Positions 25,791-37,000 of a stretch of 64,000 nt of DNA are shown here, in pieces. The DNA comes from Siphonodentalium dalli (Eukaryota; Mollusca; Scaphopoda; Gadilida; Siphonodentaliidae), in contig CP136063.1 in assembly GCA_032622095.1 (NCBI GenBank), positions 143,299,950-143,363,949 of the forward strand, written 5' to 3'. The notes beneath the pieces are model-generated. The model ran no database searches. It was not told the origin of the DNA and worked only from the letters and a program-made list of their open reading frames with translations. Numbering within the stretch: position 1 is the stretch's first letter; each line of letters opens with the position of its first letter. Position numbers and translations under genes: made by a program.

Positions 25791-27379
25791 ATAGGGACTC
25801 TACATTCGCGATTTTTACATACCTATCGAAATCATTTGACACAACAATACCGAACATATATTCCCTCAGATGAATCTATATATCTCCCAGTTATTAAAAA
25901 TGTGATATCCACTATTCAAAACATAAATTCGTAATGCGGAATCTTCCCTCAATGGGATAGCGACCATAGCTTGCTCTCACCCAGATAAATTTAATAGAAA
26001 TCCGGCTCATTTCCGATTTTATCATAAATAGTAGCAACTTTTTGACGTTAGGTAGTTCGTTTGAAACATAATTGTCAGCCATAGATGGCGGATAATGCGT
26101 GTATCCATAGAACAATATGTGTTTAATTCCCCATAAAGGTGTGTAGCCTGCAGAGCGGTTCGCAGAAATACTACCCTCCATAATTTCGGGTATCAAAGCC
26201 GCAGATCGATCCTGCGATGAGATGTCGCCAAACCAGACGTGGGATGTCAAAGATTCGAATGATATACTTCACATTTTGATCATTTCTGCTTGAAAATATC
26301 CAAATTATCATTCTGACAGGCCGGGACATGGATCATCTTTAGGGTGGGGGTGCATGTGCAATGGTGAAAACGTCTATGTTTGTGTTTTATGTTCTAATGT
26401 CATATTCATAGTATAGGCTATTATGTGTCATTCGACATTATAGACCCGGAACTGTACAACGAATGGAAACATTAAATCAGTGTAAATCATGAGTTAGCAG
26501 AGGTGGCTAGAGGTTCCCTGTTGGGGTGTTCACCTAAAGTTTCTAAATGCCCCCCCCCCTTTCCAGTAACTTCTATTTGCACCCCCATGTTAGGTTCTAG
26601 TTTTCATCGAGTTTACAACGGGTTCTTCCAACTGTTGGATATGACAACCCCTAAGTTTAGATTTTTTCATCTGGTGACCATTTTATTTCACAAATATGGC
26701 CGAAATTATTTAAATTATCTAAATATGCTACATACTAATAAAATTGTGAACCAATTTTTGGAATAAAATTTCCAACTGAGGTTGTGTCGGGCATGACACT
26801 GTTGACAGACGTACATGGGGAGGTATTATGTTACATCAACACACCACTGTCACATCCCTATAAGCGAATGAGTGGATGAATTACCTGTTGAATTGTTTAT
26901 TCCTCCAATGAATGGAGATAGTATATATACAACATATTAAATACAATTATATGTACACATAGTAGCGAAATCATCATGGAATTTGGCTTGGCCACAATAG
27001 AACATTTCCCTGACCAAACTACATATATGTCATTGGAATAGCGTAATACGTAACATTATACGTCTATTACATGTTAGTTATAAGCCGAATTTAATATAAA
27101 GTTGTGTGGTCATATACACCCGCAGGTGCCATATGAGTCTCGTGATATAATGCGTTCTTTCACACGACACACATTTTGCATTGGTCAGATGGAGCAAATG
27201 ACACACACACGAATATGAGAAATGAACAAATAAACGTTTTTCATCACACATAAGTTCTAGAGTAGGGTGACTTCCACATCCACATGCATAATTTAGGAAT
27301 CCTACTGGCGAGAGAAAATCCAGGAATGAAAATGTAGGAATTCCGAATATATTTATGATTTTATACCAGAATTCATTTC
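25791..27379. other. No gene seen
   Basis: It may include unrecognisable remains of the preceding retrotransposon. A poly-C run lies near 26552. No other structure was identified. Confidence 0.35.
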
Positions 27380-27545
27380 TGAGTTACTGTATATGCGGAG
27401 AGAAGCAATGGAGGTACACGTGTGACATGAGGTCACAGTATTGGCACGCACAATGCTTGCATACTGCGTTGTTATCATAATTATGTCGTTCTGCATGGAG
27501 ATGATGTTTGCCATATAGAGAGCTCTAGCTTTGTACTTTGGGTGT
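27280..27545 (-). pseudogene. C-terminal zinc-motif remnant of a non-LTR retrotransposon
   Basis: On the minus strand one frame reads LYGKHHLHAERHNYDNNAV, then CKHC...C.YC...SHVYLHC, then an in-frame stop and LRNEFWYKI. The pattern 'Y...L...R..YN...C..C......H....C' is the usual C-terminal zinc motif that follows the RT in CR1/Jockey-like elements. Only this part survives, with a stop within about 10 codons of the motif. A separate tail-like sequence follows to the right in the other orientation. Confidence 0.6.
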
Positions 27546-27999
27546 ATAGTAACCAGATCGACATAGGACAGGATTTATCCATCCGAAAGAAAATCAGTGA
27601 TTAATTTATATTTATATGTAGATTTACACCCTCCTGACAGACTAAAAGAGCATTTAGCGCCGACACTGGTGTAACTGTATTAAGTTGTCCCGATTGGCTC
27701 GAGACAGTGGATTTTCTAACCGATCGAGTTCTGGCGATATCTGCTGAACGGTAACCACTGGCGGGAGATCACAGAGCGTCCCTTCGCCGTTTTCAATATA
27801 TTATCCGTCGATTCCACGATAAATGCACAACTTTCTTAAACAAGGCAACATTCGTTACTTATATTCACACTCGACTGGCAAACCGAAAGACAATTTAGCA
27901 CCCATTTCCAATGAAGGCTGGGCGTTCGACCCTTACACCACATGTACTTCCACGACAAACTCAACATCCATTAATATAATCGTGCTTGATGTTTTGTAA

Positions 28000-28052
28000 A
28001 TATTTCATTGATTATTGTGCAAATAAATATATTAGTATTAGTATTATTGGTG
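28000..28052 (+). mobile_element. Possible retrotransposon 3' tail, (ATTAGT)n end
   Basis: CAAATAAATATATTAGTATTAG combines an AATAAA signal with a hexanucleotide repeat. The 350 bp before it contain no recognisable coding sequence. Confidence 0.4.
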
Positions 28053-29880
28053 AATTCATCATCGTCTGTTATGCTGCCTGATTGCCATTCATATTCATGG
28101 CATCTTCGTTAAATTGAGTGCTGACAACACAAGTAACCCAACTAGCATGTCTCGAGTAATGAAGGGTTCATACTAAGATAGGATAATTACCCTGGTACTA
28201 ACTCAATCAGCTAGGCTAACTAACTTCGCATAATTATGTATTGAGTATACACCAGTACTGTGCATGTGCGTCCTTGACTGTTATGCAAGTATCTGCCACG
28301 ACAGAGAATTAAAATGTTCTAAATCCACTTCTATTTGAACTACAATATTAACAAAAGTATCGTATAGCACGTACTGTTGGCTTCACATTGGCGATAAGAT
28401 ATAACGGGCCTTCAATTCGACTTGTTTGAACAATTCAGCTGGCAGCATGGATATATATAGTAGGTGGAATAAACTTGTTAACGTTTTAAGCTCATGTTCC
28501 AAACTATCGTATATTGCAGGTACTGTGGGTGCTGACATCTAACATACTCAAATATACACAATTTGCATGACTTCGCGTGGCCATATTACAGCAATCATCC
28601 ACCAAACATCTTGCCATTTAAATTTTGCTGGATAGTGAAATGGAAAGGAAAAGGTGCATTAACATAAACGCTGGGTAAATTCAAATGTTCCACTGACTCA
28701 TTGTTCTATGATAAGAATTACGTATACTGACGATGTTGATATTTATGAGATGGTGATGCTAACGGGTTCTTACCTGAATTTCCAAGGCATGGTAGGCCAA
28801 TATTAACCCGCATAATATCACAGAGGATATGGTTATTAGAGATTTGATCACATAGGAAAACGCCATGTCCTGGAACGAGATGGAATTATGGCATGTATGA
28901 AACATAGATCAAAATATGAAATATTCAGAAGGTGCAGTCTTCCTGTAAAATGATAGTGGCGCATACAGTTGGTGGTGAAATGTACAACGCGTATACACAT
29001 GCGTGCTTGCCTATATTGTATTTGGTTTGTTCTAAGGAATAGCAGGGAGTCTATAGAATGCACCATGTCGGCAATGCATATTCACATTCAGCGTTAGTAG
29101 TCATTGCACGGGTGAATCAAAGCAAAACGGACACATGTTGTTCGACGACGAGCCTCTGTGACATTCAGATGACCGTTCAACATATTCTCGCGCAAATACA
29201 CACATAATCGACCTATAATGTGAAATAGGTACATGATGATTATTTGATTCTGAAATAAGCAGATAATGGAGCAATAGCCGTTATTTCGTTTTATGGCGGC
29301 GACAGTGAAAACACTTATTAAAGAGCGTACACCCGAAAATTCGTGTGTTGTCATTGTCTCACATTATCTGCTTAGAATCGCCTCATTATGAGTCGATAAC
29401 GTGACAAATATGCTCTCATATTTAGCACTTTATCGACTCAAAATGCCGCGATTATAAGCAGATTACTTGCCTAAAACAAGTTATATTAAAAGCAGATAAT
29501 ATGCGGTTTTCGGGAGAACAGGCTGGATTTTTTATGTGAAATATTAACACCAATTGTCAACATTTCACTTCAGTTCCAGGATCAACTTTGGGGATCCATC
29601 TCTACCCGGACCTAAAACCCACTCGGCTTATTTCCGTTGGTTTAAGCAGGTATTGTATATCGTCATCTCTACCTTAGAAGCAACAAATGGCTTACTTACT
29701 CGCTAAATCAACAACACCTTTGTCAGATAACAATTCAATTGGACACTTAACTAAAGTTAGACCGTGGTGAGCGAGCCATATATATGCAATCTATATATAA
29801 GTATTATACACGGAGAATGTTTCGTTTTGTCTTTGATCAAGTTTACAAATTTTCGGAAGTGCACCATGCATGCAATAATA
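28053..29880. other. No gene seen
   Basis: AT-rich sequence without recognised features on either strand. Confidence 0.4.
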
Positions 29881-29881
29881 T

Positions 29882-30999
29882 ACAATTATCGCCCGCGATT
29901 GAGTGAGACACGGGGATTTGTCGCCCGCTCGAGACCTGGAATGTCACCCGAGGACCACCAGGCCCGAAGGTGACATTCCAGGTCGAGAGCGGCGACAAAT
30001 ACCGTGTCTCACGAAAACAAGGGTGATAACTGTTTTGTTATCTGACAAAGGAGTACACACGAACCTCCTTAATAGCAGGCATAAATGCGCTCATATATTC
30101 TTTAATCCAGTTCGAAAAGTTAATTTTATGTTGGAATCATCGCTATTTAGAAAATAAAACGTTCATTATCTGGATCAATTAACAGACCCGTCATTTGCGC
30201 AGCTATTCTCCGGTCAGTTTGCTGGTTGCATGGTGGAATTCGGTTCACGGAAAGATGAGTAAAGCAATTTCGAAGTTGAGTAGCCATGCAGCGAAATGTT
30301 CGGTTTCGTTCCAAATGGCCGTGAAGACGCCGACAGACGTGTTCATTTCGAAATTGCTAAAATGTGAAACTAAAACGTTGTAGTAGTGCAAAAAGAAATT
30401 GACATATGTCACAGATTGTTACGCAACATACGGGTATTCTCTGAAGTCTGAGGAATGTATTGAAGAAAAGAAATAGTGAATTGATAAACAGTAAAGAGTG
30501 GCTATTTGAACTAGTACATAGCCGTATTTGTAACGTATGTACATCGTATGTGCGATTGCCTGCAGCACACAGCCACACACCAACTGCATAATACGGTTTA
30601 TCTATTTGTCCCACGGTCTTCATTATTGATATAAAAAGGTCCAATGGGAACATTATAACCGATTTGTGTCCGCGATAACACCATTTATACATAGCGTGCT
30701 TTAATTGCAAATAAAAAAACACACAATTATGCAAATTAGCAAACACCACAGTTCGCGGTTGTTGTGATACAGTGGGGTTTATACAAACAGTGTTTTCGAA
30801 AATTGTTAGAGAGCTGTGAGAGTGTCTCTGCACGTTGAGTTCTTCGTAGTTCTATGATTACTGGCAATAGCTGAGCGATCAATAACTGAGACAATGTTAC
30901 CCTCGAGGGTAATAAGGTGATTTACGGCCCGCCATGTGACGCACTCTCAGCCAATCAGAAGAGAGGAAAATGGGATGAAATGTGATGAAGGATAACAAT
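29882..30999. mobile_element. 1.1-kb hairpin-ended element 'H', copy 1
   Basis: This is one of three copies (others at 31002 and 60970). The left end ACAATTATCGCCCGCG leads straight into an imperfect palindrome: about 45 bp at 29903-29949 pairs with 29969-30012 around a GC-rich loop. The right end reads GATGAAGGATAACAA. Internal landmarks are a palindrome TTACCCTCGAGGGTAA near 30898 and the block CAATCAGAAGAGAGG. It has no transposase; the short open frames inside are not conserved between copies. It abuts copy 2 head-to-tail with only a few bases between. Confidence 0.75.
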
Positions 31000-31001
31000 A
31001 T

Positions 31002-32066
31002 ACAGTTGTCGCCCGCGATTGAGTGAGACACGGAGATTTATCGCCCGCTCGAGACCTGGAACGCCAGGCCCCATGGTGATATTCCAGGTCGAGAGCGGCG
31101 ACAAATCCCCGTGTCTCACGAAAACAAGGGTGACAACTGTTTTGTTATCTGACAAAGGAGTACATACGAACCTCCTTAATAGCAGGCCCTAGTGCGCGCG
31201 TATATTCTTTAATCCAGTTCGAAGAGTTAATTTTATGTTGGAATCCTCGCTTTTTAGAAAATAAAACATTCACAATCTGGATCTATTAACACTCCAATCA
31301 TCTGCGCAGCTATCCTACGGTCCGTTTTCTGATCGCATGGTTGGAATCGGTGCACGGAAAGAGGAGTAAAGCAATTTCGAAGTAGAGTAGCCAATTGGCG
31401 AAATGTTCGGTTTCGTTTTAAATGATCGTAAAGACGCAGGTAGACGCGTTAATTTCCAGAGCGCTAAAATGTGAAACTAACACGTTGTAGTTGTGCAAAA
31501 AGAAATTGACAACTGTTACAGATTGCTACGCAACATAAGGGTATTCTTGTGAAGCCTAAGGAATGTATAGCCGAAAGGGAACAGTCAGTTGATAATCAGT
31601 AAAGAGTGGCTATTTGATCTTTGGAGCTTTGGATACGTATGTACATCGTATGTGCAATTGGCTGCAGTACATACCAACTGCATAATAAGGTTTATCTGTT
31701 TGTTCCACTGTATTCATTATTGATATAAAAAGGTCCAATAGAAACATTACACCTTATAACGGATTTATGTCCGTGATAACACCATTTATACATAGCGTGC
31801 TTTATTTGCAAATTAAAAAAAAAACTATTATCGCGGTTGTTACGAAACAATGGGGTTTATAAAAAGAGTGTTTTCGGAAACTGTTAGAGAGCTGGGAGGG
31901 GATCTTTGTATGTTGAGTTTTTCGTTGTTCTATGTTTGCTGGCAGTCGCTGAGCGGTCAAAAACTGTCGAAATGTTACCCTCGATGGTAACAAGTGATGT
32001 GCAGTCTGCCACGTCACGCACTCTCTGCCAATCAGAAGAGAGGGAAATGGGATGAAGGATAACAAC
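31002..32066. mobile_element. 1.1-kb hairpin-ended element 'H', copy 2
   Basis: Same layout as copy 1, but with about 15 bp missing in the loop of the left palindrome, and CTCGATGGTAA instead of the perfect CTCGAGGGTAA palindrome. It is more diverged from copies 1 and 3 than they are from each other, by eye. It follows copy 1 directly in the same orientation. Confidence 0.75.
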
Positions 32067-32484
32067 AAAGATTATAGCACGTGTGCACTCGCGAGTATGC
32101 TTAATGGATGGCGGGCGAAAAAGCAAAACACTTGTGTGCGAAGAGTATCACATGTATGAACGCGACTTCTAGTCGTCAAGATTAAAATCAATCCTATTAA
32201 TCTCTTGCTTTTGGGGGGTTCTCCCGGTTCAATATAAGCCGATAAATACACAAACGACGTATTAAACTATTAAACTATTGGTTGTCATATTTACGATTAC
32301 GGTTTCGACTTCAGTGAATAAGAGTAATTGTATATGTTAATTCGAGTTTTAAAACATAGAAACATAAGTGTGAGTAGTATATAAGGAGCTGTGGCTCCCC
32401 GAAGCGAGGTGGAACCGTGGAACCAATGTTTACATCACACGTTACTATGTTGTGTTGTTAAGGCGTGTTTATATTTAAAGGTAG

Positions 32485-32598
32485 ACAATGGATTTAAAGG
32501 GAAAACAATTGAATTTAAATACATGTTATTGATGAAGGTCCACAATGGATTTAAAGGGAAAACAATTAAATTTGAATGCATGCCATCGATAGGGTATA
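32485..32598 (+). repeat. Tandem duplication, 57-bp unit x2
   Basis: ACAATGGATTTAAAGGGAAA begins both copies (32485 and 32542). The copies differ at several positions, mostly in the second half. Confidence 0.8.
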
Positions 32599-33031
32599 CA
32601 AGAATGAATCGGGTCACTGAATTTAATGACTGTATTGATAAGCTTTATGAGTTATTTGAATGGGTCAGTGTATAATCTAGCGGGAGGTCTAATTTATGGA
32701 ACAGTAGGATAACAAATGGATGTCATTGATAGAGTATGAGTATATGAGTCGGGTAACTGAATTGTACGAGTGCATTAATAGGAATTGATTAGGTTTTATT
32801 GAAATGTTTCGGGTGAGATATAAGTTATTTATCGGGTCAACGATTATATCGAGGGATGTCTAATTTATGGTACAGTATTTTTAAACAAGATGGCTATCAG
32901 ATCGGTTTGAGATTGACACGTAATTGGATACTGTTTGCTATATCTTCACGATCTAAAAGCACTAATGCAAAAATTAAAAATTTTGACAACGATATTAGCA
33001 CAGCTGGTAATCGAAAATTGAATGAAAGTAT

Positions 33032-33062
33032 CACGTGACATACCATGTACGCGATATAAATA
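33032..33062 (+). promoter_or_regulatory. Promoter-like E-box and TATA box before the acidic frame
   Basis: CACGTG at 33032-33037 is followed by TATAAATA at 33055-33062, about 40 bp before the ATG at 33102. This spacing would suit a transcript starting near 33085-33095. In AT-rich DNA such motifs also occur by chance. Confidence 0.3.
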
Positions 33063-33101
33063 TAATAATACCGAGTGATCTTTAGGGCGAATTTGATCAA
33101 T

Positions 33102-33368
33102 ATGGAGTTTCCAAAAACATCGTTAGAGTGCATACGATTGTTATACATAAGCTCAGATAACGAGTCGTATTTCGAAGCCGAATATGAATCAAATTCGGAT
33201 TTCTGGCTTGAATTCGATGGTGGAATGGATTCCGAATGTTACCAGTCAATATCAAGCGAGGCAGAGAGTGAATTAGAACGGGAAACTGATTGGGACGTCC
33301 AAGTAATCGAATGGCAAGATCAGTCCTCACCAGATGACAGTGGGTACGAAGCGGACGATGACGAATGA
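33102..33368 (+). CDS. Hypothetical acidic small protein (88 aa)
   Basis: Not recognised. Starting at the ATG at 33102, the frame encodes 88 residues. It is very rich in Asp, Glu and Ser, with few Lys or Arg. The N-terminus is MEFPKTSLECIRLLYISSD and the C-terminus ends SGYEADDDE before TGA. I see no signal peptide, membrane segment or known motif. The repeated ESNSD/SSEAESE-type stretches look like a disordered acidic region. An E-box and a TATA box lie just upstream, and the open frame has a clear compositional bias. Both favour a real gene over chance. Against it, I see no intron, no AATAAA shortly after the stop, and the frame sits among repeats, so it may belong to a mobile element. Confidence 0.3.
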   Translation: MEFPKTSLECIRLLYISSDNESYFEAEYESNSDFWLEFDGGMDSECYQSISSEAESELERETDWDVQVIEWQDQSSPDDSGYEADDDE

Positions 33369-33440
33369 ATACAGCGAAAAAGTTAAACTGGGGATTCTTT
33401 TGAACCACCAACTATCAATTAATATTAGTTATATTCCATA

Positions 33441-33785
33441 ATCCCTCGGTTGATTCAGTTGGTTAGGACTCCAAGCAGATATTTCGTCCCAGGTCGAGCA
33501 AGTCGTGGGTTCAAACAGAGTGATAGTGATCGACAAGTTTGAACATAACCTCTGGGCGCCGCTGGTATACAGATAACATGTGGTTTCCGCCACCAAGGTA
33601 GAGTTTATCCCTGTAGCAGAAGGTGACCGTATATGATCGAAAACGGGTATAAATATTATATGGTATAGGTTACGTATTCGGGTAGATGGGTTGACTGCCT
33701 AAGCCCTAAGCTCCTCAGCCTCAGCCATCAGGGGTGATAGGTCACGCCGCGGTGTGTTATCACTAATGAAATAGGATATCGGGGT
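33441..33785 (+). mobile_element. tRNA-derived SINE
   Basis: The start resembles a tRNA gene and its internal RNA polymerase III promoter: TGATTCAGTTGGTTAGGACT (A-box-like, about 33451-33470), followed about 37 nt later by GTGGGTTCAAAC (B-box, about 33505-33516). The acceptor-stem pairing is not kept, so it is not a functional tRNA. A tRNA-unrelated body follows (GCGCCGCTGGTATACAG; CCGCCACCAAGGTAGAG). The end is placed loosely. Confidence 0.65.
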
Positions 33786-34011
33786 GATAAACGATCGCGT
33801 TAACCCGTTTTCGTATCGCCTATACATGTAATATGAAAGAAAATAGGGGTGGGTACTTGTGTGGAGGTTATGCGAATATCGCAGATAGGAAGATACCGTT
33901 GATATATATTGGTACTATAAAAGGAATATATAACGCTATTATTTACGCTATTGAAATTAAGTCCTGAAAATGTTATCGCCATGTGGCCTCAATTTCTATC
34001 TCTTACAGGCC

Positions 34012-37000
34012 AGGCAAATATGGACATATGTGTCGCCTGGAGAGGGAATTTATGAGACCTACATTTTTGGTGAGCGTAAATACTAAAATTTTGGAATCCG
34101 TGTGTTGAATTTGTCAGATAGGCGGACTTTTTTCTCACCGCGTGGTTTTCTTGAGGCACCCGATGAAAAAATCGGTATTTTTATAAATAAAGCCAACATT
34201 TTTGACAGAGCATTTTCACACATTTTGAGAAGAAATATTCGTCCAATTTTGATAGCTGAGGGTGGGGGCGATAACCAGAGTAGGGTCAAACATGTAACCA
34301 TTGAATCTCGGAATTGCAGTCATGACGTCACGTGACGTCAAATAATATTTTGGGTGAGACAAATATGACGATTCAAGTACAGCGTTGTCTTTCGTTTCTT
34401 TTAAATCATAAAGTAAGACGGTTATGCCACAGTGTTTATACCATGGGAAACTACTGCCAATTGGCTATATTTTTATATATAACTTATCGCTGCAGGGCGC
34501 ATTATTTTTTATCAGAGGCAGAAAAATCAACCCTCCCCCTAAAGTTAAGATGCGCCATGATGTGGTATAAGGCACACATGACTCACGGTTAAATGTCAAT
34601 AGGCTTAATTAACACAACGGTCGTTGAAAGTCTGCTAAAGAATGTAATAATATATAAGTTTCTGTCTACAACCTCGAACATTAACGTAGAAACAATATAT
34701 AATGTACCCCCAGACCCGAAATATTAATAAATTTTAGAATTTAAAAAAAAAAAATGATATAAAACGCGTTTATTTATTTTTTGGAAGGCAAAAAAGAAAA
34801 AGAATTAGTAAGGGTTCAGTTAATTGGTGTATACGGCAATTTCATTCCGCCTTGGGTTAAAAAATGACATACTAACCCAAAATGGCTGCAAATATGGCAG
34901 CCGCAATATACATGTAGGTGGAAATTGTGAAATATGAGAGAACGCACAATTACTTGCTTAAATGGTTTACCTATATTGCGTTGATCAACTGATGAACTGC
35001 TAAACTATAGTTTAAGGTATATATCCCGATCTAAAAACTCGAACAATAAAGTGAAATTATTACACAATTCACCTTCTGGCACAAAATTTTGATAAAATTT
35101 AGGCAGTTTTCTCCAAAACTAACCTAAAGCCATTTTTATCATCTTCTCGGAAGCCATTAAGCGCAGAATGTAGCGTGGGGGAGATATTTGGTGTGTACGG
35201 TAATTCAATGTTGTTTTTGGATTACAAAATGGCTTACTAACCCCAAGATGGCTGCCAATACGGTGGTCATAATACATGGTGAAATATGTCATGTTTCACT
35301 TTTATCGCCGTTATTGCCGCCATCTAATGTCTCACACAACCGAAAGTATTATATTCATTTTACTCCGGGACATCATGGTGCGCAATTCTATTTAATATTG
35401 CTACCTGAATGGTGCCCATTATTGACGAATCTTGCATTCATGAGCATTCGTGCTCAAGTAAACCGTGTCCCTTTAAATAGGTGGCAATTTTAGCGAGGTA
35501 TTTACAGATGAACAGGATTGTTTAAAACGAAGAACAGAGTAACAGTAATACATTGAATGCCTGATTGTTATTTATGCCAGTCACCTTTGAAATAACCAAT
35601 ATGAAATTAACTTAAACCAGATAATAGAAGGTCAATCTTTCTCAATGAATATTATTCCAAGTGCTACCAAATATGATGGTACATATGAGGTGGATATGTC
35701 GTGGATACCATTATCGAAGTCTGGGCTAGACGAGGTTGATGCGGGTTCACACCCGACTTGATTGGGCAAAATTTGGGACCGATTTTAAAGCTAGATGTGA
35801 GATAAGGAACATCGCATTGTGCCATCCGATAAATACATGACCACTTCGATAAGAAATGATAATTTGTTCACACTCACTGAAGCAACCCCATTTGAAGCAA
35901 TACTTTTGATTCTGAGTCAGTGCCTCCATTAATCTGTTATATATCCATTGTAAAATTGCCGTACAATAGCTTCGACCCACAGAAGGCGGTCGTGTTAACA
36001 CAGTTATTTTTTCCAGACGCTAAATCACCATCGCCGCTTTCATTGCCTAGTGTCCAATAACGCAAAGAAGATGATATTCAGAAAAAGATAGCGCTCGTCG
36101 TACAAAATTAGTTCAGATTTTGCATCTTCCGAAAAATTATCTGATCAGTGATAAACATAAGATTATTCATGTCCACAATGAGAATCCCTCCTGTGCTTCT
36201 AACTTAATTATGCAGTTTCTATTGAACAAGATCGCAACGAATGACCGCTTTCTTTGCAATATATGAACGCGATAACCTTCAGAAATATAAAATGTTGTTT
36301 CCAACTTGGTGGAAAAGTAAACCTGTCTACGTTATGTTGCATCTGAACTGGTCATATTCAGACCAGGAGACCGGCTGCTGTTGCAAGTACCATTGACGTC
36401 TGAAACGTAAAACCCATGCCATTAATGTATCAATCGGGCTGTATTCAATATTCGTATTTACAGGCAACTCCGGCGGAAAACAATTTGGCGAATAATTCCT
36501 CGTCCCCATATCGTCCCGATTTTACAAAGACATACGCATGTATTCCCCACACGCTATTCAGTAAATACTAAACTACGTCTATTGTGTCCAGTTATTGATT
36601 TCGCTCAGCACAATCGGAGTTGTTATGGATGAGTTATCGTAGATCAGATTCTGGTATGCACAGAAGTTGTTGCTATATGTCATGTCTGAGATGCAGCGAA
36701 AAATTATACCAAGACTCGTGATCTCATTTTGTTTTACCCATGTGTACACCAAACACTACCACAATATAATAGCATGATACGCACTATACACACGGTCTAC
36801 TCACGTCGCGCGTAATGTGTTAACTATAGATACATTTGAATTTAACTGTAACACATCTGGCGTTAGATATGACGTGTGGGTGGAATTATAATGCTTTAAT
36901 CATGAACGGCCATAATCAAAATATGGTATGTTTTCAGACATCCGACCTGTTGGCATCAGCAGGTCCCTAACCGCATTAATTTTGGACTTATCTAGAAAGT

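Larger units (their letters stand above)
32100..33101. other. Unique-looking AT-rich stretch
   Basis: It contains the 57-bp tandem pair listed separately. It also shows loosely repeated phrases such as TCTAATTTATGG(A/T)ACAGTA near 32688 and 32860, which suggest older duplications. No gene was recognised until the acidic frame at 33102. Confidence 0.35.

Noticed and set aside
29903-30157. Short frames in element H copies (also near 30955-31155 and 60961-61251)
   Set aside because: They arise from the GC-rich palindrome and are not kept open across all three copies.
33441-33520. Functional tRNA gene
   Set aside because: A- and B-box-like sequences are present, but the cloverleaf stems do not pair and a SINE body follows.
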